From an uncultured bacterium (GTDB lineage Bacteria; Cyanobacteriota; Vampirovibrionia; Gastranaerophilales; Gastranaerophilaceae): a stretch of 64,000 bases of DNA. The position numbers and the translations under genes are program-made. Location of the stretch: NCBI GenBank assembly GCA_902777855.1, contig CACYVN010000007.1, forward strand, positions 1 to 64,000. The letters are read 5' to 3'. This document shows, one piece after another, positions 34,337 through 42,610 of this stretch. The notes below the pieces were generated by a model. That model saw only the letters and a program-made list of their open reading frames with translations, did not search any database and was not told the origin of the DNA. Positions within the stretch are counted from its first letter, which is position 1. Every line of letters starts with the position of its first letter.

Positions 34337-35209
34337 ATGCAAATTACAGGACAAAATCAGCAACCTATAAATCCGCAGTACAATTCATCATGTAATTGTA
34401 CAAGTGTACCTGTTGCACCTGTACAGACTGCGTCTGCAATGCAAAATACTCAGGGATATAATCCTCCGTATTATCCACCACAGATAACAACATCTCCTGG
34501 GGCTACCGGTGTAAATATTCAGATATTTAATCCGTCTGTCACTCCTCCGGGAGCTCAGGCTCCGACTTATAATGTAAATGCGCCGAATTATTATCCGGCA
34601 GGAGCTTATCCGTCAAATTATTATACAACTCAAATGGGGCAGTGTCCTTGTTGTAACCAAAATAATGGCGGAATACAAACCGATTCAGATTCAAATTCAA
34701 ATACAAATACAAATGTAACAAACAATATTTCAGCTACCGGTGACAAAACCGAAAAAAAACGCGTAGTATTATTAAATGACAATTACATAATGAATCTTGA
34801 AAATATGTTAAACAGTCAGGATAAATCTCAGCGTATAACAGCAGCAAAAGAAGTATTTGAAAGGCTTGACGAAGACCCGTCAAGAAAAGATGACAAAGCT
34901 TTGACTGCCTTAATTAATAAGATGTTACAGGATCCCGTTCAGGAAATCAGACTTATTGCACTCAGTGCTTTAGAAGGTAGAATATGTAACGGAGATGATT
35001 TCACGGTAGCAGTCTTAAAGCAGATGCAAACAAATCCGCAAGGACAGGGGTATGATGCAGCTGATGCTTCCAGAATTTTGTTAGATATGTCTGCTCAAAG
35101 AGTTGATAAAGATGTTCCTGTTGACCCTGACAAACGTACAAGAATAAAGACAGAAGAAAAGAAAGACGACAAGAAAAAAAGTCAGATTAAATCAAATAAT
35201 AAACAATAA
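34337..35209 (+). CDS. Disordered Pro/Asn-rich N-terminus with a HEAT-like C-terminal domain
   Basis: A 290-aa protein. Residues 1-135 are low complexity, rich in Pro, Asn, Thr, Tyr and Gln, with a CPCC pair near 103. Residues 145-250 are helical with repeat character (RITAAKEVFERL, EIRLIALSALEGR), resembling HEAT/ARM repeats that act as protein-binding scaffolds. The C-terminus is a Lys/Asp-rich tail. GTAGGGTAA precedes the ATG. Not recognised as a named family. Confidence 0.65.
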   Translation: MQITGQNQQPINPQYNSSCNCTSVPVAPVQTASAMQNTQGYNPPYYPPQITTSPGATGVNIQIFNPSVTPPGAQAPTYNVNAPNYYPAGAYPSNYYTTQMGQCPCCNQNNGGIQTDSDSNSNTNTNVTNNISATGDKTEKKRVVLLNDNYIMNLENMLNSQDKSQRITAAKEVFERLDEDPSRKDDKALTALINKMLQDPVQEIRLIALSALEGRICNGDDFTVAVLKQMQTNPQGQGYDAADASRILLDMSAQRVDKDVPVDPDKRTRIKTEEKKDDKKKSQIKSNNKQ

Positions 35210-35262
35210 TGTAATTTTCAGGGATAAAACTTTGAAAATTACAAAACCAAAGGAAAAATAAA

Positions 35263-35736
35263 ATGGCTATACTAAGCAGAATCAGAAGTGTGTTACCGAG
35301 TGCAACGTCTGTAATTACAAAGGGCGCAGGTCTTGCTGCGCTTGGCATTGTTGCTTATGACGCAAATTATGTCGGTAAAATTCAGTCAGATTTATATGCA
35401 AGTAAAAAAGATGCTCAATCTACCGCATATTATCTGAATAATTCAATGTATATGCCGAATATGAGTAAATTTACCGAAAAAATAAAAAATTGGTCTTTAT
35501 CTTGGGAATTAGACCAGACATATAAACGTTTCTTTAATGAGGGTATTGGTTATATTAAAGGATTTACCGGTTCGTTAGTTAATGCAGTAGTTCCTTTTGC
35601 TCTGGGTATCGGCGCATTCTTTGGCGGAAAAACAGTTGCAAAGGCTTCGACTGCAGGTTTGGCAATATACGGAGCATATAAGTTTGTTCGTAATTTCTTT
35701 GGCATAGGAACTCCGAATACGTTAAAGATTGATTAA
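35263..35736 (+). CDS. Hypothetical membrane-associated protein
   Basis: A 157-aa protein with AAAGGAAAAATAAA before the ATG. A Gly/Ala-rich segment at about 19-34 and another apolar region at about 108-140 (VVPFALGIGAFFGGKTVAK) suggest membrane association. It follows the HEAT-like gene by 53 nt and is ended by a strong terminator, so the two form a pair. No family recognised. Confidence 0.65.
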   Translation: MAILSRIRSVLPSATSVITKGAGLAALGIVAYDANYVGKIQSDLYASKKDAQSTAYYLNNSMYMPNMSKFTEKIKNWSLSWELDQTYKRFFNEGIGYIKGFTGSLVNAVVPFALGIGAFFGGKTVAKASTAGLAIYGAYKFVRNFFGIGTPNTLKID

Positions 35737-35764
35737 TAAATATTCATTCAATAATAGAATAGGA

Positions 35765-35790
35765 AAGGCTGATTTAATATCAGCCTTTTT
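35765..35790 (+). terminator. Strong hairpin terminator
   Basis: AAGGCTGAT and ATCAGCCTT form a perfect 9-bp stem with a 5-nt loop, followed by T. It ends the plus-strand pair and overlaps the last codons of the convergent gene at 35789. Confidence 0.85.
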
Positions 35791-36505
35791 ATTTTCTTAA
35801 ATAAAATTCTATTTTCTGTTTTAATGTAAGTTCTTTAATCGCTTTTTTAATATCTTCTTTTATAATACCTAAATCAGCGAGTTGTTCTTTTGTATAATTC
35901 TGTTCTTTAATTAAATATTGAACTGTTTTAAAGTTACATTTATATTTTGATTTTTTATTCATTTCTTTCAGATATTTGTGAATATCATTCATAGAATAAG
36001 ATAAATTTTCATTTTTCAGAGTTGAAGAAATTATGTAAGAAATTATTTCTGAATTGTCTTTTTCATAGTATTTCAGGCTGTTACCAAAAATAAAATCCAA
36101 ATCAGGCTGATTTGTAATTCCAAGACATTTTAATGCTTCCTTAGGTATTTTTGTGTTTTTTTCATAAACATTCCAGACTTCTTTACATTTTTTGTTTAAA
36201 AATTCTTTGGCATTCTTAAATTCTTTAAGATGCCCGTATTTATTTTTTAAATGTTTTATTTTTTCAACCGAATTGTTATCAATTGCCTGAGCAAGTTCGG
36301 TTGTTATTGCCCTTTCAATGCTGTCATACAAATTGTCATCACTAAAAAATGCAGAGTATGGATTGTTTTTATTTAAAGGAGAACAACAAATACATGAGGC
36401 TAAAGTTTTTTTTGCGGTATATTCAGGCACTGAAAAATTAATCTCAAGATTATTGGAGTGTTTTGAGATTAAAACATTACAAATTTCTTCTACTGTTTTT
36501 CCCAT
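35789..36505 (-). CDS. Hypothetical helical protein
   Basis: A 238-aa Lys/Asn/Glu-rich, mostly alpha-helical protein. A CICC cluster near residue 38 is the only cysteine group. No signal peptide, membrane segment or known domain. AAAGGTTAGTTATTT lies before the ATG. It is notably AT-rich. Confidence 0.6.
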   Translation of the reverse strand: MGKTVEEICNVLISKHSNNLEINFSVPEYTAKKTLASCICCSPLNKNNPYSAFFSDDNLYDSIERAITTELAQAIDNNSVEKIKHLKNKYGHLKEFKNAKEFLNKKCKEVWNVYEKNTKIPKEALKCLGITNQPDLDFIFGNSLKYYEKDNSEIISYIISSTLKNENLSYSMNDIHKYLKEMNKKSKYKCNFKTVQYLIKEQNYTKEQLADLGIIKEDIKKAIKELTLKQKIEFYLRK

Positions 36506-36612
36506 AAATAACTAACCTTTAACCTTTTTTTGCATAAATATGCAAAAATACATTTTACCTACATATATATAAAGTATTTTTATCGGGAAAAATTGCCACA
36601 AAACAGAAAAAA

Positions 36613-37029
36613 TTATTGCAAATATTTACATTCGCCGACTCCGACGGATTCCTGCACTCCAAAATCGGGGTTGTCATATTCTATACGGGAAGAAATTGTG
36701 ATTTTCATTTCTTTTCTGTCGATTTCAATATGAGATGAAATGATAGAAAAATCAGTCATAGTTTGTTCATTATAAATTATTTTATCGTCATCATAGGAAT
36801 AAAGTCCGTTTATAAAATCTTTTTCAAGGTAAATATTTTTGTATTCATCATCAAGACGGTATGTTCTGTGATAACTGTTTACTGCTTTTTCTTTGTCATT
36901 TTCAAATACTGTTTCTACAACTTCGCAGCGCATAACTTTCATTTTGTTAAATTCCGGCACATATTGATCCGCAAAACAAAACGGGGTTAAAAATGATAAT
37001 AATGCTAAACTTAAAAATATCTTTTTCAT
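36613..37029 (-). CDS. Small secreted protein of unknown function
   Basis: A 138-aa protein with a clear signal peptide (MKK..LSLALLSFLTPFCFA, cleavage near residue 20) and a soluble beta-rich body. It is probably periplasmic. No ribosome site precedes the ATG; TAGAAT lies exactly 6 nt upstream, so this is another predicted leaderless gene. Confidence 0.7.
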   Translation of the reverse strand: MKKIFLSLALLSFLTPFCFADQYVPEFNKMKVMRCEVVETVFENDKEKAVNSYHRTYRLDDEYKNIYLEKDFINGLYSYDDDKIIYNEQTMTDFSIISSHIEIDRKEMKITISSRIEYDNPDFGVQESVGVGECKYLQ

Positions 37030-37035
37030 AATCAG

Positions 37036-37041
37036 ATTCTA
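37036..37041 (-). promoter_or_regulatory. -10 box 6 nt before the secreted-protein ATG (leaderless start)
   Basis: Minus-strand TAGAAT, six bases, then ATG; no Shine-Dalgarno. Confidence 0.5.
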
Positions 37042-37093
37042 CCATAATTATAAAATCATTTAACAAAATTTAACACTTTATTCATCGCTAAAC

Positions 37094-37121
37094 TTGCAAA
37101 ATAGTATTTTTAGGATAATAT
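37094..37121 (+). promoter_or_regulatory. Promoter of rpmB
   Basis: TTGCAA and TAATAT are separated by 16 nt, and the stretch TTTTTAGGA just before the -10 is also present in the clpP promoter. The leader to the ATG is about 37 nt and contains AAAAGGAA. Confidence 0.55.
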
Positions 37122-37165
37122 AGATAATGTTAAAGATTTACATCAAATAGAAAAGGAATATAATT

Positions 37166-37354
37166 ATGGCAAAATGTTGTGAAATATGCGGTAAAGCACC
37201 AAGAAAATCTGCTGACAGATCATTTTCTATGAAGCAGAATATTCATACTCAGGAACCAAATTTGCAGTCAGTTAAGGCTGTTGTAAATGGTGTGGTAAAA
37301 AGAATCAGAGTATGCACATCTTGCATCAAAGCAGGTAAAGTTACCAAAGCATAA
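37166..37354 (+). CDS. rpmB: 50S ribosomal protein L28
   Basis: A 62-aa protein with the L28 layout: an N-terminal CEICGKAPR with a zinc-type CxxC, a basic centre and a second CTSC near residue 51, which together can hold one zinc. AAAAGGAATATAATT precedes the ATG. Single gene with its own promoter and a palindromic terminator after it. Confidence 0.95.
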   Translation: MAKCCEICGKAPRKSADRSFSMKQNIHTQEPNLQSVKAVVNGVVKRIRVCTSCIKAGKVTKA

Positions 37355-37374
37355 TTGAATTTTCAACTAAAAAG

Positions 37375-37428
37375 ACGGGAATTTTAAAATTCTGAAACAA
37401 AGTCAGAATGACAAATTCCCGTTTTTTA
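37375..37428. terminator. Palindromic terminator with the GTCATTCTGA-type core
   Basis: ACGGGAATTT (37375-37384) pairs perfectly with AAATTCCCGT (37413-37422), then six T follow. Inside, ATTCTGA and TCAGAAT form a second stem; read on the other strand the core is GTCATTCTGA, as at 20723-20785. Confidence 0.85.
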
Positions 37429-37527
37429 TTGTAGATTAGGCTTTAAGCCTGACATTATAAATTTGTAGTATGGACAAAACATAGCGTGCCCACAATTTAT
37501 TTATCTGGCATTCAGTCCAATAATAAT

Positions 37528-38538
37528 TTACATCTTCAACAGCACCTTGAGGGTGTCTTTTTCTTTGTTCTTTTCAAATGCTTCTTTGGCATCGTCCATT
37601 GAATAAACCCCTGAAATCAACGGTGAAAAATCAACTTTGCCCGACTCTAATAGTCTCAGTGCCGGCGGGAACTGCCCGCACCGTGAACCAAGAACAGTAA
37701 TTTCATCAATTACAATCGGGGCAAGATTTAGTTCTTTGCCTGTCGCAACCGTACTTTTTAAAACAAGAGTTCCTCTCGGTTTTGTCAGAGCAATTGAGGT
37801 CTCAAATCCGTTTACACTGCCAGTTGCCTCTACTACAACATCATAGATTTTTTCGATTTTAAAATCGTTTAACAGAGCTGTTTTTACCCCTTGCGCTTTT
37901 GCAATATCAAGTTTATTTTGGTGTTTGCCGACTAAAGTTACGTTAAGATTTTGCGCATTGAGTGCAAGTGCGGTTATTAAACCGAGTTTTCCGTCACCAA
38001 GAACAATTACTTTGTCCATCGGTCTGATATGCAGTTGCTCATTGATTTCTAATGCAGCAGCAAGCGGTTCAGTAAATACAGCTTGAGTATCAGGAACATT
38101 GTCAGGCACTTCAAACAGAACTTCAACGGGCATAGTAAAATACTGTGCAAAAACACCGTCTTTGCGCCAAATCCCAAGAGTGTGCCTGTTTGGACAGTGG
38201 CGATAGTTTTTCTTTGCGCACCACTCACAATTCGGGTCTTTGCATCCGTAACTTATTTCAGGGACAACCCTCTTACCGATTAACGGATGTTTACCCTCCC
38301 CTTGCGGGAGGGTCGAAATCTCTGATTTCGGGGTGGGGGCAATATTTACATCCTCAACAACCCCGACGGCTTCGTGTCCTAAAATCCCTTCATAACCCAT
38401 ATAACCTTTGGTTATTTCATAATCGGTATTGCAAATTCCCGCCAAAGTAACACGCACAAGTGCTTCTCCTTTTTGCGGAATCGGTTTTTCGTAATTATCA
38501 ACAAGTTTCAGTTCTTTATCAAATACCAATGCTTTCAT
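37528..38538 (-). CDS. Zinc-type medium-chain alcohol dehydrogenase family protein
   Basis: A 336-aa protein from the ATG at 38538; GAGGG lies about 7 nt upstream. ICNTD (catalytic Cys) and GHEAVG (metal His-Glu), then CKDPNCEWCAKKNYRHC (structural zinc cysteines, CX5CX2CX7C spacing), PLAAAL and the VLGDGKLGL Rossmann site are intact. Between VEDVN and LIGKRVV a roughly 20-residue insert (APTPKSEISTLPQGEGK) is encoded by a dispersed hairpin repeat at 38292-38340. The family usually oxidises polyols or alcohols. It starts 10 nt after the sugar-binding protein stop. Confidence 0.85.
   Translation of the reverse strand: MKALVFDKELKLVDNYEKPIPQKGEALVRVTLAGICNTDYEITKGYMGYEGILGHEAVGVVEDVNIAPTPKSEISTLPQGEGKHPLIGKRVVPEISYGCKDPNCEWCAKKNYRHCPNRHTLGIWRKDGVFAQYFTMPVEVLFEVPDNVPDTQAVFTEPLAAALEINEQLHIRPMDKVIVLGDGKLGLITALALNAQNLNVTLVGKHQNKLDIAKAQGVKTALLNDFKIEKIYDVVVEATGSVNGFETSIALTKPRGTLVLKSTVATGKELNLAPIVIDEITVLGSRCGQFPPALRLLESGKVDFSPLISGVYSMDDAKEAFEKNKEKDTLKVLLKM
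38292..38340. repeat. Dispersed hairpin repeat inserted in frame in the alcohol dehydrogenase gene
   Basis: ACCCTCCCC/GGGAGGGT and CGAAATC/GATTTCG stems followed by GGGGTGGGGG. It aligns with 25001-25048; the two outermost pairs of the second stem differ in both arms in a compensatory way. It is coding here and keeps the reading frame. Confidence 0.8.
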
Positions 38539-38548
38539 ATATTTCCCT

Positions 38549-39808
38549 CTATTTTTCAAGTAATTTTATATTTTTATCAAGTTCGGTTAAGATTTTTTCG
38601 GTTTTGCCTTTATTAAGCAAAATATTTTGTACTGCGTTATTCACAAGATTATTTATTTCTTTTTGATTTTTCTGTGTCCTGAATACGGGTTGCAAGTGGT
38701 TTAATTGCCCTGCGCTGATTACTCTTGCTTTTGCCATAAGGTCGTTTTTATCGTATTTTTTGTAAAAATCGTTGTTCAGGGTTTGTTTATTTACCGCAAG
38801 AACATTTGTGAGTTTAGCAAGTTCAAGCTGGTTTTTATCGTTTGTTAAAAAGAGCGCGAATTTTAAGGCTTCGTCTTTGTGTTTTGCCCTTAACGGAATT
38901 ACAAAATTCATCAATGAAAAATCATTCTGCCCCAAATCACCTTTAATCTGAGGTGCAATATCGGTTTTTGCGTAAGTTTGGGGTGCATTTTCTTTAACCA
39001 TATTCAAGAAATTCGCGCCCGCACCGAGCAGTGCGATATTTCCAGACATGTATTTTTCCAATGCTTCCTGTAAAGTCATTGTAACCGTTTCTTTCGGGAT
39101 TAAGTCTTTTGAATATAAGTTTTTGAATAAAGCGAATACTTTTTTACAACTAAAAGAACTTAACCCTCTCCCGCCAATGTAAAGTTCACTTTGCTCACTA
39201 ACATTGGCTCCCTCTCCAGTGGAGAGGGTACAGTCGTATTTATTTAAAATTTTGAGCATTGTGTCGTTTTCAGTTATGTTTGGCAAAGTAATATATGCAC
39301 CTTTTTTGCGAATATCAGGTGCTATATTTGCCATCTGCTCATAGGTTTTCGGAACAAACGAAAGCAAATCTTTGTTATAAATAGTTATCGCACTTGTTGC
39401 ATACCACGGAATTGAAAACATTTTGCCGTCTGTTTCAAGTGATTTTAAAATTTCTTCATTAAACTGGCTTAATTCACTTTTTGAAATTTCCTGCAATGCA
39501 CCTTTGTGGGCCAAAGTTGCACTAAAATCAGGATTAAGATTAACTAAATCAGGCGGATTATCACTCAAAACGGATGCAAGTGTACGTTTTTCTCCTTCGC
39601 TAAAGGGTACATCAACCCATTTGATTTTTATATCAGGATTTTCTTTTTCAAAATCGTCTATAACACCGTTTATGTATGGCGCAAAATCACTCATCTGTAA
39701 AGTCCAGAAAATAACTTTATTATCCGCAGTCGGTTTTTTAAAAATAAAAAATAATGATATTATCAAAACAAATATGGTCAAACATATAATTGAAACGAAT
39801 TTATTCAC
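38549..39808 (-). CDS. Family-1 extracellular solute-binding protein (sugar ABC transporter type)
   Basis: A 419-aa protein starting at GTG 39808, with an N-terminal anchor or signal helix (about 4-23) followed by FWTLQMSDFAPY, GVIDDFEKENPDIKIKWVDVP and PDLVNLNPDFSA, typical of MalE/UgpB-like proteins. It would capture a sugar outside the inner membrane; no permease or ATPase lies next to it. An insert of about 25 residues (LSTGEGANVSEQSELYIGG) at about 193-217 is encoded by the repeat at 39163-39230. Co-directional with the alcohol dehydrogenase downstream. Confidence 0.85.
   Translation of the reverse strand: MNKFVSIICLTIFVLIISLFFIFKKPTADNKVIFWTLQMSDFAPYINGVIDDFEKENPDIKIKWVDVPFSEGEKRTLASVLSDNPPDLVNLNPDFSATLAHKGALQEISKSELSQFNEEILKSLETDGKMFSIPWYATSAITIYNKDLLSFVPKTYEQMANIAPDIRKKGAYITLPNITENDTMLKILNKYDCTLSTGEGANVSEQSELYIGGRGLSSFSCKKVFALFKNLYSKDLIPKETVTMTLQEALEKYMSGNIALLGAGANFLNMVKENAPQTYAKTDIAPQIKGDLGQNDFSLMNFVIPLRAKHKDEALKFALFLTNDKNQLELAKLTNVLAVNKQTLNNDFYKKYDKNDLMAKARVISAGQLNHLQPVFRTQKNQKEINNLVNNAVQNILLNKGKTEKILTELDKNIKLLEK
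39163..39230. repeat. Dispersed repeat inserted in frame in the solute-binding protein gene
   Basis: Outer ACCCTCTCC/GGAGAGGGT arms, with inner GCCAATGT and ACATTGGC stems between. It resembles 10231-10300 in its outer sequence. It is translated without frameshift or stop. Confidence 0.75.
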
Positions 39809-39841
39809 TTACTCACTCTTCTCACTTTATTCACTTCATGT

Positions 39842-39847
39842 TAATAT
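39842..39847 (+). promoter_or_regulatory. -10 box 6 nt before the rarA ATG (leaderless start)
   Basis: TAATAT, six bases, then ATG at 39854; no Shine-Dalgarno. The 45-nt divergent spacer with the solute-binding gene also holds a degenerate TTCACTT-type tandem repeat (39805-39838). Confidence 0.5.
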
Positions 39848-39853
39848 TATACT

Positions 39854-41086
39854 ATGAACAATCTATTTACGGAACTGGAAGAACAAACAAGGCAGACACC
39901 GCTTGCAGAGGTGCTCCGCCCGAAAACTATTGAAGACTTTTTAGGTCAGAGTAATGTAATTTCACCAAAAAGTCCGTTGCTAAATCTGTTAAAAACAAAC
40001 AGACTTTTTTCACTCATTTTCTGGGGGACTCCGGGGTGCGGGAAAACTACTCTTGCAAGACTTATTGCCACAAAAACAAATGCAAATTTTATTGAAATTT
40101 CAGCCGTAACTTCGGGAGTGAAAGATATTAAAGATGCCGTAGAAAAAGCTAAAGAGGGGTTAAGAGCAGGACAGAAAACAATTCTTTTTATCGACGAAAT
40201 TCACCGCTATTCAAAAACTCAGCAGGATGCACTTTTACCGCATCTTGAAAACGGAACACTGTTTTTAATCGGCTCGACGACTGAAAACCCGTCTTTTCAG
40301 GTTGTTCCGGCGCTTTTATCAAGAGTTCAGGTTATAAGGCTCAATTCTATTGATGATGAAAGTATGGCAAGTATTATCAAAAAAGGGTTTGGTTATCTTG
40401 CAAAAACTTATTCTCAAATGGACTGCGAGAGCGGAGTTTTGGATTTTATTATAAACCTTGCAAGAGGAGATGCAAGATATGCCTTGAATATTGTTGAGAA
40501 TGCATATTTCGCGAGTGATTTAAAAGACGGCAGGAGATTTTTGTCAGTTAAAACTATAGAAGAAATTTGCCAGCAAAGAAATACAAGATATTCCCAGCAG
40601 GAGCATTATGACTGCGCTTCTGCATTTCAAAAAAGTTTAAGAGGGTCTGATCCTGATGCGGCTATATATTATCTTGCCAAAATGATAACCGCAGGAGAAG
40701 ACCCGCGTTTTATTGCACGTCGTTTGATTACATGCAGTGCGGAAGATGTCGGCAATGCTGATCCAAATGCTCTTAATGTTGCTATCAATGCTTATAAAGC
40801 GGTAGAACTTTTGGGTTTACCGGAAGGTCGGATTCCGCTTGCACAGGCGGTAATTTATGTAGCCCGTGCGCCAAAATCAAACGAAACAATTATGGCGATT
40901 GACAATGCTTTAGGCGATATTGCAAATGGCAAAGATTATCCTCCGCCGATGCATTTGAGAGATGCACACTACAAAGATGCATCAAAATACGGATTTGGAC
41001 AGGGGTATGTATATACACACAGCGCACCTGATGTTGAACAACAATTTTTACCCGATGAATTGCTCGGCAGGAAATATACAAATTAA
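39854..41086 (+). CDS. rarA: Replication-associated recombination protein A (RarA/MgsA)
   Basis: An AAA+ ATPase related to clamp loaders that acts at stalled forks. The 410-aa protein has an N-terminal LAEVLRPKTIEDFLGQ, Walker A GTPGCGKTT at about 57-65, DEIHR (Walker B) at about 110-114, GSTTENPSF sensor 1, and the C-terminal tetramerisation domain with AEDVGNADP and PPPMHLRDAHY. Length is standard for a bacterial RarA. Confidence 0.97.
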   Translation: MNNLFTELEEQTRQTPLAEVLRPKTIEDFLGQSNVISPKSPLLNLLKTNRLFSLIFWGTPGCGKTTLARLIATKTNANFIEISAVTSGVKDIKDAVEKAKEGLRAGQKTILFIDEIHRYSKTQQDALLPHLENGTLFLIGSTTENPSFQVVPALLSRVQVIRLNSIDDESMASIIKKGFGYLAKTYSQMDCESGVLDFIINLARGDARYALNIVENAYFASDLKDGRRFLSVKTIEEICQQRNTRYSQQEHYDCASAFQKSLRGSDPDAAIYYLAKMITAGEDPRFIARRLITCSAEDVGNADPNALNVAINAYKAVELLGLPEGRIPLAQAVIYVARAPKSNETIMAIDNALGDIANGKDYPPPMHLRDAHYKDASKYGFGQGYVYTHSAPDVEQQFLPDELLGRKYTN

Positions 41087-42600
41087 TCTAAAATCAGTAC
41101 AACAATTTCACCCGGTTGTAAATTTATTTGGATTTTGCCGTGTTTAATGCTTGGTACTTGTGAAACTTTTATAGGTAAAAAGGTATCTTTTTTATACTTA
41201 GGAATAATGACTGTAGTTTTTTCGTTTCCGTTAAAATTAAGATTTCCTATAACAAGTACACGCTTATCAGAATTTCCTACAGTATAAGCAAATACTTTTG
41301 AATTTTTTGTTTTAAGCGGAGTAAAATTGCCCTCATTCAAAGTTGGTAAAAGACTTTTTTTTACGTCATTACCGAGAATGAAATCATTTTTTAAATATGT
41401 ATTATTCCCGCCGGGTTTGCGCGAAAGGTTGAAAATATCAATTTTACCTTTGTGGGTAAAGTAAATATCGTCATCGGTATTTGTATTTAGTGCCGATTTA
41501 TTCCCCATAAGATATTTGTATTCATCACCTGTCTGAAAACCATCAACAAAATAAGAATTAATTGGCAAAGTAGCATTCAGCCATATAATCATATCACTTA
41601 AAACCGGACCTTTTAAAAGTATCGGACTAACTTCGTCGTGTGTCGTAAAACTCCCGATTACGGCACGTTTAGGTGCGAATTTATTCAGCTCACTCAAAGT
41701 AAAAGAAATCTGAGAATAAAATTCATCTGCTTTTTTCCAGTCTTTTATGTTGAAAAATGAGCCATAATATCCGTCAAAGCCTGCTTCTAAGAGTTTATCG
41801 TATGGTGTAAAAACCGCATAAGAAGAAATCGGGTCATGCCAACTCTCCGATACTTCGGCAAGCCACATAAACTCAGGATCTTTACTTCTTGAATACGCAA
41901 TTAGTTCTTTCCAAAAAGCTGCAGTTTTACAGTGTGCAACATCTGCTCTTATTCCGTCAACTCCAAGGCTCATCATATATTTTACAAAATCTTTATAAAG
42001 ACTATAGACATTTGTGTCAATTTTATCTTCTGTTCCTGTTGCCAAAAGTCTTACATCTGTCCAGTCAGAAGGCAAAATCGGCTCACCCGACGGGGTTGTA
42101 ACAAACAAATCCGGTCGTTGTAAAAACAAATCGTAACTACCGCAGGCAGGTATATCAACGATAATACGGATTCCTCTTTTATGGGCTTCATTGATAAATG
42201 ATTTTGCCTGTTCTTCAAAGGTTAATTTTGAATTTTTATCATACAAATCTTTGTTTAAAGATTTAAAATCAGCTGCAGCATAAAGACTTCCCGCTGTTCC
42301 GAGAGCTTTTAATTTCCCTGCAGGAGTTATTGGCAGAATATGCAAAGTATTTATTCCGAGATTTTTTATTTCGTCAAGTCTTTCAACACCGTTTACAAAT
42401 GTTCCCCGAACTTCACCCAAATCTTCGTTTATAAAGCCATCGCCGTCTAAATCCTGAGAATTGAATGAACGCATATTTATTTCCATAATAATTGTTTCAT
42501 TATTAAGAAATTTTGAGCGCAAGTCATTCTTCCATTCGTCTTGTGCAAAAACGGCACAAGGAAGTGAAAACATTAATAATGTCAAAAGAAGTTTTTTCAT
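41083..42600 (-). CDS. Secreted alpha-amylase family (GH13) glycoside hydrolase
   Basis: A 505-aa protein with a signal peptide (MKKLLLTLLMFSLPCAVFA, cleavage near 19). The (beta/alpha)8 barrel has INTLHILPI, GVDGIRADVAH (nucleophile Asp), WLAEVSE (acid/base Glu) and FTTHDE (third Asp). It hydrolyses alpha-glucans outside the cytoplasm; the exact linkage is not readable. AGGAGTTAATAA precedes the ATG. Its start lies 10 nt after the LysM gene on the same strand, suggesting coupled expression. Confidence 0.9.
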   Translation of the reverse strand: MKKLLLTLLMFSLPCAVFAQDEWKNDLRSKFLNNETIIMEINMRSFNSQDLDGDGFINEDLGEVRGTFVNGVERLDEIKNLGINTLHILPITPAGKLKALGTAGSLYAAADFKSLNKDLYDKNSKLTFEEQAKSFINEAHKRGIRIIVDIPACGSYDLFLQRPDLFVTTPSGEPILPSDWTDVRLLATGTEDKIDTNVYSLYKDFVKYMMSLGVDGIRADVAHCKTAAFWKELIAYSRSKDPEFMWLAEVSESWHDPISSYAVFTPYDKLLEAGFDGYYGSFFNIKDWKKADEFYSQISFTLSELNKFAPKRAVIGSFTTHDEVSPILLKGPVLSDMIIWLNATLPINSYFVDGFQTGDEYKYLMGNKSALNTNTDDDIYFTHKGKIDIFNLSRKPGGNNTYLKNDFILGNDVKKSLLPTLNEGNFTPLKTKNSKVFAYTVGNSDKRVLVIGNLNFNGNEKTTVIIPKYKKDTFLPIKVSQVPSIKHGKIQINLQPGEIVVLILD

Positions 42601-42610
42601 TTATTAACTC

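Noticed and set aside
34337-34750. Pro/Asn-rich region as a frameshifted or non-coding stretch
   Set aside because: The frame is continuous with the helical C-terminal domain and has a good start, so it is a disordered N-terminus.
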